Below are positions 55,415 through 63,678 of a DNA stretch of 64,000 nucleotides, one piece after another. The notes under the pieces are model-generated. The model made no database searches. It was not told the DNA's origin and was given only the letters and a program-made list of their open reading frames with translations. The DNA comes from Hoeflea phototrophica DFL-43. GTDB taxonomy: Bacteria > Pseudomonadota > Alphaproteobacteria > Rhizobiales > Rhizobiaceae. Location of the stretch: contig NZ_CM002917.1 of NCBI RefSeq assembly GCF_000154705.2, positions 3,545,853 to 3,609,852 on the forward strand. Direction: 5' to 3'. A program made the translations under genes and the position numbers. Every line of letters starts with the position of its first letter. The stretch's first letter is position 1.

Positions 55415-56131
55415 TCAGATCGATCGTACATTGACCCGCTTGGAGAGCTCTTCGGCGCTCTCCACTCGCTCGGAATAGCGGTCCACCAGATAGGCCGCGC
55501 GGCCACGGGTCAGCAGGGTGAACTTGACCAGTTCCTCCATCACATCAACCATCCGGTTGTAAAAGGGAGATGACTTCATCCGGCCTTCTTCGGTGAACTC
55601 CGCAAATGCGCGGGGCACCGAAGACTGGTTGGGGATCGTGATCATCCGCATCCAGCGGCCGAGAATGCGCATCTGGTTGACGGTGTTGAAGCTCTGCGAT
55701 CCGCCGCACACCTGCATCAGCGCCAGCGTCCGGCCCTGGGTCGGACGCACCCCGCCAATCGGCGCCAGCGGCAACCAGTCGATCTGGGTCTTCATCACCC
55801 CGGTCATCGCGCCGTGCCGTTCAGGAGAACACCAGACCTGGGCTTCCGACCAGAGCGAAAGCTCGCGCAATTCCTGGACCTTCGGATGCGCTTCCTCACT
55901 GTCAGACACCAGCGGCAGTCCTGCCGGATCGAACACGCGAACCTCTGCACCCAGGGCCTCGAGCACACGCTTCGCTTCCAGGGTCATGAACCGCGAATAG
56001 GAACGCTCACGCAACGAGCCGTAGAGCATCATCACCCGTGGCGGATGACTTGGCTCACCGGACAGGCTCAGGAGATCTGTATCGGGCTGGTGCAGACTGT
56101 CAGGGTCGATATTCGGCAGATCATTGCTCAT
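55415..56131 (-). CDS. arsH: Arsenical resistance protein ArsH
   Basis: A 238-residue NADPH-dependent FMN reductase of the ArsH type, which oxidises trivalent organoarsenicals. FMN phosphate loop [10 protein letters not shown] near residue 38, [20 protein letters not shown] near 100, and the flavodoxin-like core. Length is the family norm. Its ATG overlaps the arsC stop as ATGA. Confidence 0.95.
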   Translation of the reverse strand: MSNDLPNIDPDSLHQPDTDLLSLSGEPSHPPRVMMLYGSLRERSYSRFMTLEAKRVLEALGAEVRVFDPAGLPLVSDSEEAHPKVQELRELSLWSEAQVWCSPERHGAMTGVMKTQIDWLPLAPIGGVRPTQGRTLALMQVCGGSQSFNTVNQMRILGRWMRMITIPNQSSVPRAFAEFTEEGRMKSSPFYNRMVDVMEELVKFTLLTRGRAAYLVDRYSERVESAEELSKRVNVRSI

Positions 56132-56532
56132 GGCGCTGTGACAACCTCACCATCTTCCTTGGTGTAGCTCGCACCGGAGGGCACATCGAGAAGCGCGAAC
56201 ACCGCTTCCGACGGGCGGCACAGGGCAACCCCCTTCGGCGTGCACACGATCGGGCGGTTGACCAGAACAGGGTGCTCGATCATGGCATCGAGGATCACCT
56301 CGTCGCTGACAGATGGATCGGTCAGTCCCAGCTCTTCCGCCGGCGACTTGGAAACCCTCAGCGCCTCGCGTGGGGTCAGTCCCGCAGCTGCGAACAAGCC
56401 CAAGAGTTGCGGCCGGGTCCATCCGGTTTCAAGATATTCGACAACAACCGGTTCACCGGCAAAGCCGCGGATGATCTCCAGAACATTCCGCGACGTCCCG
56501 CAACCGGGATTGTGATGGATGACAATGCTCAT
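56128..56532 (-). CDS. arsC: Arsenate reductase, glutaredoxin-dependent
   Basis: A 134-residue arsenate reductase of the R773 ArsC type. Catalytic Cys in [14 protein letters not shown] (residue 11) and the arginine triad region [10 protein letters not shown] and RPIVCTPKG. Co-translated with arsH. Neither an ArsR regulator nor an efflux pump (ArsB/Acr3) lies within the window, so these must be elsewhere or the pair is a partial operon. Confidence 0.94.
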   Translation of the reverse strand: MSIVIHHNPGCGTSRNVLEIIRGFAGEPVVVEYLETGWTRPQLLGLFAAAGLTPREALRVSKSPAEELGLTDPSVSDEVILDAMIEHPVLVNRPIVCTPKGVALCRPSEAVFALLDVPSGASYTKEDGEVVTAP

Positions 56533-56654
56533 GATGGGACTCTTTATGATTGGGATCTGACAAGCTCTCCCCTAACCCAAACTGCGCTGCGAGACCAGCC
56601 TAACATCAACATTTCTGGATTTATTGATTTGTCGATCAACAGTGCCCGTTTCGT

Positions 56655-57413
56655 CTACGCGATCAGCCCGACCGCCCGTCTGCCCTCTTGGGTCTTGAGC
56701 TCGAAATCACCGCCATCATACTCTTTGCCATTCTCCGTGGTGAGCCAGGCGGCCGCTTCGCCCACCCATTCCGGTGAAATGTGCCAGGACCAGTCCAAAA
56801 AGCTCAAGGGATTGATCCCAGAGGCCTGGATCGTTCGCTGCATGTCCGTAGCGACGGTGCCCGGCGACAAGCCGACAACACGGACATTGTCCTGCATGTT
56901 CTCCCTGTGGGCCGCTCGCGTTAGCGAAAGAACTGCGGCCTTGGACGCGCAGTAATGGCTCCACCCCTCAAGTACGGAAACAGCCGCGCCGGACGAGACA
57001 TTGACCACAACACCGCCACCGGACCGTTTCATGACAGGGATAGCGGCTCGAAGCCCGTAATAAACGCCCTTCACATTGACATCGATCACCCGGCCCCAGG
57101 CCTCGGGATCGGACTCTTCGAGGCGGGCGATCGGTTCGATCACAGCGGCATTGTTGACCAGAATGTCAAGCTGTCCGAAACGCTCGACACTGGCGTTTAC
57201 GGCATCCTGAACATCCGCAAACCGGGAAACATCACAACGCACCGCATGCGCGCGATGACCGATTTCAGCAGCAATCCGTTTGAGATCGGCCGTGGACCTT
57301 GCGGCAAGGACAACATTCGCACCATAATCGGCGAAGATGCGAGCCGTGGCCTCACCAATCCCGCGGCTGGCGCCGGTGATCAAGGCCGTCTTTCCGTTCA
57401 GATCCACACTCAT
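56655..57413 (-). CDS. SDR family oxidoreductase (divergent paralogue A)
   Basis: A 252-residue classical SDR with TGASRGIG, NNAAV, catalytic Ser in VSSGAAVS and YCASKAA. A gapless alignment by hand to the divergent neighbour gives 187 of 252 identical residues, about 74%. The start ATG at 57413 was preferred to the preceding TTG. The substrate is unknown; the paired inverted copies suggest a duplication. Confidence 0.92.
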   Translation of the reverse strand: MSVDLNGKTALITGASRGIGEATARIFADYGANVVLAARSTADLKRIAAEIGHRAHAVRCDVSRFADVQDAVNASVERFGQLDILVNNAAVIEPIARLEESDPEAWGRVIDVNVKGVYYGLRAAIPVMKRSGGGVVVNVSSGAAVSVLEGWSHYCASKAAVLSLTRAAHRENMQDNVRVVGLSPGTVATDMQRTIQASGINPLSFLDWSWHISPEWVGEAAAWLTTENGKEYDGGDFELKTQEGRRAVGLIA

Positions 57414-57676
57414 CAAGCACCCTTTGCCCGGATGATGGACAGCCCGTTTTGAGACATTGCAAAAGCCCGCTTCGCACCCGGCACATCATCGACCGGATAA
57501 CAGTTCTAAAGGCTCAGGCTTGCGCCAGATTGGTGTAAAATGCTGGTCAGCCTGATCGCTCCATGGTCACCGCGGCTGAATTGGGCCATTGAACACCTTG
57601 GCTCCGGACACCGGCGCAAAGTAAATCCGGCGGATCATTGCCGCCACCAAACACCTGGAATCGAAGGGAACATGGA

Positions 57677-58435
57677 ATGACCATCAACTTGACCGGCAAG
57701 ACCGCCCTGATCACTGGCGCCAGCCGCGGCATCGGCGAGGCGGCCGCCCGCGTCATGGCAGGCTATGGCGCCAATATTGTCCTGGCTGCGCGCTCGACCA
57801 GCGACATCGACCGCATTGCCGCCGAAATCGGGGATAACGCCATGGCCGTCAGCTGCGATGTCAGCCGCTTTCAGGATCTGCAGAAGGCTGTTGCGGCTGC
57901 AAGGGACCGCTTCGGCGGCCTCGACATTCTGGTCAACAATGCCGGCGTGATCGATCCGATCGCCAGGCTTGAAGAGTCCGATCCCGACATCTGGAACCAG
58001 GCCGTCGATATCAACCTCAAGGGTGTCTATCACGGCCTGCGCGCAGCCATTCCCGTGATGAAACAGCATGGTGGCGGCGTCATCATCAACATCTCGTCAG
58101 GTGCGGCCACCGGTGCAATCGAAGGCTGGAGCCACTACTGCGCCACCAAGGCCGCCGTGCTGTCGCTCACCCGCTGCGCCCACAAGGAAAACGCGCAGGA
58201 CAATATCCGTGTGGTCGGCCTTTCGCCCGGTACCGTGGCAACGGACATGCAGCGAACCATCAAGGATTCCGGCATCAATCCCGTCAGTCAGCTCGACTGG
58301 TCTGCGCACATCTCGACGGAATGGGTCGGCAAGGCAATCGCCTGGCTCGCCACCGATGCCGGGCGGCCCTATGACGGCGATGATTTCTCTCTCAAGACCG
58401 AGGAAGGCAGACGCGCAGTTGGCCTGATCGCATAG
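57677..58435 (+). CDS. SDR family oxidoreductase (divergent paralogue B)
   Basis: A 252-residue classical SDR, about 74% identical to the divergent copy with no gaps, and the same C-terminal EEGRRAVGLIA. Catalytic Ser in ISSGAATG and YCATKAA. GAAGGGA lies 7 bases before the ATG. The two starts are 263 bases apart with an intervening region that holds no recognised element. Confidence 0.92.
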   Translation: MTINLTGKTALITGASRGIGEAAARVMAGYGANIVLAARSTSDIDRIAAEIGDNAMAVSCDVSRFQDLQKAVAAARDRFGGLDILVNNAGVIDPIARLEESDPDIWNQAVDINLKGVYHGLRAAIPVMKQHGGGVIINISSGAATGAIEGWSHYCATKAAVLSLTRCAHKENAQDNIRVVGLSPGTVATDMQRTIKDSGINPVSQLDWSAHISTEWVGKAIAWLATDAGRPYDGDDFSLKTEEGRRAVGLIA

Positions 58436-58524
58436 GACCCCTGGCCGCTCATGACCCGGCGACTGTCAGGGCCGGACGAGGCTAAGTGATGGTTGCGCTG
58501 GCAAAGCCCCGGAGATCAAGCACG

Positions 58525-59220
58525 TCAGAGAGACCTGACCCTTGGTTGTTCGCCTGATTTGACCTTCGGCTTGAGCCCGTCGAGAAACAGCATGTCGAGA
58601 TAGCGCGCGGCATCCTCGAACCGGCCGTCACCGCCCAGGTCTGGTCCCAGGATCACCTGAACCTGGACATCGAAATCGGCATAGTGCTGCGTTGTCGACC
58701 AGATCGAGAAGATCAGATGGCGCGGATCGACACTGTTGATCCGCCCCTCCTTCATCCAGCCCGCAAGAACCTTGGCCTTCTCGTCGACCAGCGGCTTGAG
58801 TTCACTCTCCAGAAGCGTCTTGATATGCGGTGCGCCCTGCAGGATTTCATTGGCAAACAGCCGGCTTTCGCGCGGAAAATCTCGCGCCATTTCAAGCTTC
58901 CGGCGAATGTAGGATTGCAGTTCGGGAAGCGGGTCCCCAGCCGCATCGAGCTCCTGCAGCGGTTCCAGCCAGGTGTCCAGAAGCCTGCTGATCAGGGCTT
59001 CATACATGTCGATCTTGCGTCGAAAATAATAGAGCAGGTTCGGCTTGGACATGCCCGCATGATCGGCAATCTGGTCGATCGTTGCACCACGAAAACCACG
59101 CACTGAAAAAACTTCCAGCGCCGCATCGAGAATGCGCTCCTCGTTTTCAACTTGAATGCGCGTCTTGCGTTGGGTCTCCATCGCCCGCGCTTTCATGTCC
59201 GGCGCTTCTCGCTCTGCCAC
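58525..59220 (-). CDS. rutR: TetR family regulator, RutR-like
   Basis: A 231-residue TetR regulator. N-terminal helix-turn-helix about residues 25-70 (ILDAALEVFSVRGFRGATID, MSKPNLLYYFRRKIDMYEAL), and a C-terminal ligand domain whose RRKLEMARDFPRESRLFANE and LEPLQELDAAGDPLPE stretches fit RutR, the uracil sensor. The start is a GTG after GAAGGG. It is divergent from the aminotransferase/amidohydrolase genes over 190 bases with a motif shared with preTA, so control of the pyrimidine regulon is likely. Confidence 0.85.
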   Translation of the reverse strand: MAEREAPDMKARAMETQRKTRIQVENEERILDAALEVFSVRGFRGATIDQIADHAGMSKPNLLYYFRRKIDMYEALISRLLDTWLEPLQELDAAGDPLPELQSYIRRKLEMARDFPRESRLFANEILQGAPHIKTLLESELKPLVDEKAKVLAGWMKEGRINSVDPRHLIFSIWSTTQHYADFDVQVQVILGPDLGGDGRFEDAARYLDMLFLDGLKPKVKSGEQPRVRSL

Positions 59221-59299
59221 GTTTACCCTTCCCAGGCCTCAATTTCACTTGCGCCAACATGGACAATTGGCCTTGACCGGATTGTCCGCCCTGTTAGAG

Positions 59300-59317
59300 T
59301 TTTATCAAACAGTCAAG
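59300..59317. promoter_or_regulatory. Operator motif before the aminotransferase, third copy
   Basis: TTTTATCAAACAGTCAAG; its complement CTTGACTGTTTGATAAAA matches the preTA repeats in the pattern YTTGAYYNTTTGATAAAA. It lies between the divergent RutR-like regulator and the aminotransferase. Confidence 0.65.
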
Positions 59318-59410
59318 AATTCGCAACACAGCCTGACACACAAGATCAGGCGTTCGAATTTTTCCCTGACTGAACGATCGGGAATCCAAGCGTCAGGAGG
59401 CGCGCCAGCC

Positions 59411-60739
59411 ATGTCCAACCGGCTCAACACCACACCCAATGATTTGCGGGCATTCTGGATGCCGTTCACCGCCAACCGCCAGTTCAAGCAGAACCCGCGG
59501 ATGATGGTGGCTGCCAAGGACATGCATTTCAGCGCCGCCGATGGCCGCCAGGTGCTTGATGGCACGGCCGGCCTCTGGTGCGTCAATGCCGGCCACTGCC
59601 GGCCGCTGATCACCGAAGCCATCCGCCAACAGGTCGGCGAGCTCGATTATGCGCCCGCGTTCCAGATGGGCCATCCCAAGGCCTTTGAACTGGCCAACCG
59701 GCTGATCGACATCGCACCCGACAACATGGCCAATGTGCTGTTCACTAATTCTGGCTCGGAATCGGTGGAAACCGCGCTCAAGGTGGCGCTGGCCTATCAC
59801 CGGGTGAAAGGCGACGGTTCGCGCACCCGCCTGATCGGCCGCGAACGCGGCTACCACGGTGTCAATTTCGGCGGCATTTCCGTGGGCGGCATCGTTGCCA
59901 ACCGCAAGATGTTCGGAACGCTGCTGACCGGCGTCGATCACATGCCGCACACCCACCTGCCCGAACAGAATGCGTTCACCCGTGGCGAACCTGAGCATGG
60001 CGGCGATCTGGCCGACGAGTTGCAGCGCATCGTCACCCTTCACGACCCCTCAACCATTGCGGCTGTGATTGTCGAGCCGGTGGCGGGCTCCACCGGTGTG
60101 CTGGTTCCGCCGAAGGGTTATCTCAAGCGCCTGCGCGAGATCTGCACCCAGCACGGCATCCTGCTGATCTTTGATGAGGTCATCACCGGCTATGGCCGGC
60201 TCGGAAGCGCCTTTGCCTCGCAGCATTTCGATGTGAAGCCCGACATCATCGTCACTGCCAAGGGACTGACCAACGGCGTGATTCCGATGGGCGCGGTGTT
60301 TGTCACCCAGGAAATCCATGATGCCTTCATGCAGGGACCCGAACACATGATCGAGTTCTTCCATGGCTACACCTATTCGGGCAATCCGATTGCCTGCGCC
60401 GCCGCACTCGGCACGCTGGAGACCTACAAGCAGGAAGGCCTGTTCGAGCGCGCCGCAGAGCTTGCGCCCTATTGGGAGGATGCACTGCATTCCCTCAAGG
60501 GCGAGCCACATGTCATCGACATCCGCAACATAGGCCTGGTTGGCGCAATCGAACTCCAGGGTGTTGCCGGAGAGCCGACCAAGCGCGCCTTTGCCTGCTT
60601 CGTCCGCGCCTGGGAAAAGGGCTGTTTGATTCGCACCACCGGCGACATCATTGCATTGTCGCCGCCACTGATCATTTCAAAATCGCAGATCGATGAACTG
60701 ATTGACTGTGTGCGCACTGTTCTCAATGAAGTTGCCTGA
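59411..60739 (+). CDS. Omega-amino acid-pyruvate aminotransferase (beta-alanine type)
   Basis: A 442-residue class III PLP aminotransferase. Pyridoxal lysine in VTAKGLTNGVIPMG near residue 288, the DEVITGYGR motif near 257, and NSGSESVETALKVA near 116. N-terminal MPFTANRQFKQNPRM is typical of beta-alanine/omega-amino acid aminotransferases. Probable reaction: beta-alanine plus pyruvate to malonate semialdehyde plus alanine, the last amino step of uracil breakdown. Start chosen at MSNRLNTT after AGGAGG; the longer frame includes the operator region. Confidence 0.92.
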   Translation: MSNRLNTTPNDLRAFWMPFTANRQFKQNPRMMVAAKDMHFSAADGRQVLDGTAGLWCVNAGHCRPLITEAIRQQVGELDYAPAFQMGHPKAFELANRLIDIAPDNMANVLFTNSGSESVETALKVALAYHRVKGDGSRTRLIGRERGYHGVNFGGISVGGIVANRKMFGTLLTGVDHMPHTHLPEQNAFTRGEPEHGGDLADELQRIVTLHDPSTIAAVIVEPVAGSTGVLVPPKGYLKRLREICTQHGILLIFDEVITGYGRLGSAFASQHFDVKPDIIVTAKGLTNGVIPMGAVFVTQEIHDAFMQGPEHMIEFFHGYTYSGNPIACAAALGTLETYKQEGLFERAAELAPYWEDALHSLKGEPHVIDIRNIGLVGAIELQGVAGEPTKRAFACFVRAWEKGCLIRTTGDIIALSPPLIISKSQIDELIDCVRTVLNEVA

Positions 60740-60741
60740 CC

Positions 60742-60828
60742 ATGCAGATCGCCCAAAATGTCATCGGCGGGAAACTGACAGATCCCGCCTTCGAGCCGTG
60801 TGAAGCCGTTATCCATTTACCGGACTGA
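60742..60828 (+). CDS. Short frame of unknown status, possible aldehyde dehydrogenase remnant
   Basis: A 28-residue frame, MQIAQNVIGGKLTDPAFEPC and a short tail, starting 2 bases after the aminotransferase stop and ending 3 bases before the cupin gene. Its IGGK segment recalls N-termini of methylmalonate-semialdehyde dehydrogenases, which often follow such aminotransferases. It may be a remnant or a coupling ORF. Weakly supported. Confidence 0.25.
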   Translation: MQIAQNVIGGKLTDPAFEPCEAVIHLPD

Positions 60829-60831
60829 GCC

Positions 60832-61119
60832 ATGAAACGTGAACCCGCCACCGCAACAACCCTGGTCGATGATGAGCGCGTCCGCGTGACGCGCTTCGAC
60901 TTCGAACCCGGCCAGGAAACCGGATGGCATGTGCACGGCCATGATTATGTCGTCACACCGGTGACCGAATGCGTCATGGTGCTCGAGGAGCCGGGCGGCG
61001 GCGCGCGCGAAGTCACAATGGCGGCAGGCGACGCCTATCGCCGCCCGCTTGGCGTCGAACACAATGTCATCAACGGCGGCACCGCACCGATGACCTTCGT
61101 TGAAGTCGAACTGAAATAG
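60832..61119 (+). CDS. Small cupin domain protein
   Basis: A 95-residue single-domain cupin with metal-binding pattern GWHVHGHDYVVTPVTE and a second motif AYRRPLGVEHNVINGG. The reaction is unknown. It sits between the aminotransferase and the amidohydrolase, probably co-transcribed (9 bases to the next start), so a minor enzyme or binding role in pyrimidine catabolism is possible. Confidence 0.85.
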   Translation: MKREPATATTLVDDERVRVTRFDFEPGQETGWHVHGHDYVVTPVTECVMVLEEPGGGAREVTMAAGDAYRRPLGVEHNVINGGTAPMTFVEVELK

Positions 61120-61128
61120 GAGACCACC

Positions 61129-62379
61129 ATGTCCGCACCTGCAGCAAATCTTCGCATCAACGCCGACAGGCTGTGGGAATCGCTCATGGACATGGCCAAG
61201 ATCGGACCGGGCATTGCCGGCGGCAACAACCGCCAAACGCTCACAGACGAGGACGGCGAAGGCCGCCACCTGTTCCGCAAATGGTGCGAAGACGCGGGTC
61301 TCACCATGGGCGTAGACACCATGGGCAACATGTTCATGACCCGGCCCGGCACTGATCCAGATGCGCTGCCGGTCTATGTCGGCTCTCACCTCGACACCCA
61401 ACCAACGGGGGGCAAATATGACGGCGTGCTTGGCGTGCTTGCAGGCCTCGAGCTGGTCCGCACGCTGAACGATCTCGACATCAAGACCAAGCATCCGATC
61501 GTTGTGGTCAACTGGACCAACGAGGAAGGCACCCGCTTTGCGCCCGCGATGCTGGCTTCCGGCGTCTTTGCAGGCATCCACACCCAGGACTGGGCCTATG
61601 ACAAGGTCGACGCCAAGGGCAAGCGCTTCGGCGACGAGCTGGTTCGCATCGGCTGGAAGGGCGACGAGGAAGTGGGCGCACGCAAGATGCATGCACTGTT
61701 TGAACTTCACATCGAGCAGGGCCCGATCCTGGAAGCCGAAGGCAAGGACATCGGCGTCGTCACCCACGGCCAGGGCCTGCGCTGGATACAGTGCACGGTG
61801 ACCGGCAAGGAAAGCCACACCGGCTCGACCCCGATGCCGATGCGCAAGAACGCCGGCCGCGGCCTCGCCCAGATCACCGAGCTGGTGCACGAGATCGCGA
61901 TGGCCAACGCGCCGAACGCCGTGGGCGCCATCGGCCACATCGACGTCTACCCGAACTCCCGCAACATCATTCCGGGCCAGGTGGTCTTCACCATCGATTT
62001 CCGCAGCCACGAGCTCGACACCTTGAACGGCATGGTCGACAGGCTGATGGCGGAAGCCCCGAAGCTTTGCGATGCCCTGGGCGTCAGCTTCGAGGCAGAG
62101 ATCGTCGGCCAGTTCGACCCGCCGGAATTCGACCATGGCTGCGTCAAGGCGATCCGCGACGCGGCCGAGCGGCTCGGCTACTCGCACATGGACATCATCT
62201 CCGGTGCCGGCCACGATGCTTGCTGGATCAACCGCGTCGCCCCGACCGCCATGGTCATGTGCCCCTGCGTTGACGGGTTGAGCCACAACGAGGCCGAAGA
62301 GATCACAAGGGAATGGGCAGGCGCGGGATGCGACGTGCTGATGCATGCGGTGGTGGAAACGGCCGGGGTGGTGGAATAG
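61129..62379 (+). CDS. N-carbamoyl-beta-alanine amidohydrolase (Zn-dependent)
   Basis: A 416-residue M20-type hydrolase. Metal ligands in GSHLDTQPTGGKYDG near residue 85, NWTNEEGTRF near 128, and ISGAGHDACW near 365. These match beta-ureidopropionase / N-carbamoyl-L-amino acid hydrolases, which release beta-alanine, CO2 and ammonia in the third step of reductive pyrimidine degradation. AGGAGA precedes the ATG. Confidence 0.92.
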   Translation: MSAPAANLRINADRLWESLMDMAKIGPGIAGGNNRQTLTDEDGEGRHLFRKWCEDAGLTMGVDTMGNMFMTRPGTDPDALPVYVGSHLDTQPTGGKYDGVLGVLAGLELVRTLNDLDIKTKHPIVVVNWTNEEGTRFAPAMLASGVFAGIHTQDWAYDKVDAKGKRFGDELVRIGWKGDEEVGARKMHALFELHIEQGPILEAEGKDIGVVTHGQGLRWIQCTVTGKESHTGSTPMPMRKNAGRGLAQITELVHEIAMANAPNAVGAIGHIDVYPNSRNIIPGQVVFTIDFRSHELDTLNGMVDRLMAEAPKLCDALGVSFEAEIVGQFDPPEFDHGCVKAIRDAAERLGYSHMDIISGAGHDACWINRVAPTAMVMCPCVDGLSHNEAEEITREWAGAGCDVLMHAVVETAGVVE

Positions 62380-62428
62380 CGCAAATGGCCTTATATTGGG
62401 ACAACCTCAATCGTCTGGAGCCACGGCC

Positions 62429-62632
62429 ATGTCGCCGGCAACCGAAAACCTTGCGCTTGAGCATCTTCACGCCATTCGCACGACGGTTGATCGGCTCGCC
62501 GACGACATGCAGGAGGTCAAAGGTCGGCTCGGCACTCTCGAAATGCAATATGCCAGCATTTCGACCCGGCTCGACCGGATGGATGAACGCGTTTCCCGCA
62601 TCGAAAAGCGTCTTGGGCTCGTCGACGTTTAG
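62429..62632 (+). CDS. Small coiled-coil protein, hypothetical
   Basis: A 67-residue, mostly helical protein with regular heptads (LEHLHAIRTTVDRLADDMQ, RLGTLEMQYASISTRL, DERVSRIEKRL). Similar small coiled coils are frequent in Hyphomicrobiales and uncharacterised. The start MSPATENLALE was chosen because the upstream frame overlaps the amidohydrolase end. No strong Shine-Dalgarno was found. Confidence 0.6.
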   Translation: MSPATENLALEHLHAIRTTVDRLADDMQEVKGRLGTLEMQYASISTRLDRMDERVSRIEKRLGLVDV

Positions 62633-62779
62633 GCCGAGTACCCGGCTTCTCTGCAATGCAGTGAACCGCGATTTCTTCCCATTCCCTATGCGCCACAGCG
62701 CGGCACACCCCATAGCTGCAGTGCGGCTTGGGGGAAGATCCGTCCGGCATTCGACGCACAAACAGCGGAGACCAAGTCC

Positions 62780-63541
62780 ATGACCACATCAGCCAAAGTT
62801 TTGCCAATGGACCGCAACGACGAGCAGCAGCTTCGGATCGATCTCGCAGCAGCCCTGCGCCTCGCCGCCTATTACGACTGGCACGAAGGCGTGGCCAATC
62901 ACTTCTCCGCCGCGGTCTCGGCGGATGGCAAAAAGTTCCTGATCAATCCGCGCTGGAAGCATTTCTCCCGCGCCAAGGCGAGCGAATTGCTGCTGGTGGA
63001 CGCGGATGATCCCGACACGATGAACCGGCCCGACGCGCCCGATCCGTCGGCATGGTCGATCCATTCTGCCATTCACCGCAATGTGCCCCACGCCCGTGTG
63101 GCGCTGCACATTCATCCGCCCTACGCGACCACGCTGGCAACACTCAAGGATCCGTCGATCAAACCGGTCGACCAAGTCACCGCACGCTTCTTCAACCGGC
63201 TGGCGATGGATATGAATTTCGGCGGCATCGCGTCAGAGGAAGCCGAGGGCGAACGCATCGCCACCACCATCGGCAATCACTCGGCCGTCATGATGGCCAA
63301 TCACGGCGTGACCACCCTGGCACCGACCGTCGCCGAGGCCTTCGACGCGATGTACCATCTCGAGCGCGCCGCGCGGACCATGGTGCTGGCCTACTCAACC
63401 GGCCAGCCGCTGAACGTCATGAGCGACGAACTGGCGGAATCCGTGGCGCGCGAATGGGATGTCTACAAGGACGCCGAGTTCTCGCATTTCGAGGAAATGA
63501 AACGTGTGCTTGACCGTGAAAATCCCGGCTATGCGGAGTGA
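62780..63541 (+). CDS. Class II aldolase/adducin family protein
   Basis: A 253-residue protein with the class II aldolase zinc histidines in ALHIHPPYA (near 110) and ANHGVTTL (near 175). Members are fuculose/ribulose phosphate aldolases, sugar acid decarboxylases or similar. The substrate is unknown. It lies 147 bases downstream of the small coiled-coil gene. Confidence 0.9.
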   Translation: MTTSAKVLPMDRNDEQQLRIDLAAALRLAAYYDWHEGVANHFSAAVSADGKKFLINPRWKHFSRAKASELLLVDADDPDTMNRPDAPDPSAWSIHSAIHRNVPHARVALHIHPPYATTLATLKDPSIKPVDQVTARFFNRLAMDMNFGGIASEEAEGERIATTIGNHSAVMMANHGVTTLAPTVAEAFDAMYHLERAARTMVLAYSTGQPLNVMSDELAESVAREWDVYKDAEFSHFEEMKRVLDRENPGYAE

Positions 63542-63594
63542 GGCAGAAGCGTTGAAACATGATTGAGCGAACGCACAGGGCCAGCCGACAGGTT

Positions 63595-63658
63595 CCTCTC
63601 CCCCCGGGGGAGAGGTCGGGCGGCACTGCCGTCCCCCCTCCCCCTTGAGGGGAGGGGT
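63595..63658. repeat. GC-rich palindromic intergenic element
   Basis: Two adjacent hairpins: CCTCTCCCCCCGGGGGAGAGG (63595-63615, a near-perfect palindrome; written here as halves CCTCTCCCC and GGGGAGAGG around CCG) and CCCCTCCCCC/GGGGAGGGG around 63635-63656. This resembles the GC-rich dispersed palindromes common in alphaproteobacterial genomes. It lies between the aldolase and the DUF559 gene. Confidence 0.65.
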
Positions 63659-63678
63659 TAGGGGTGGGGGTATTGTTC

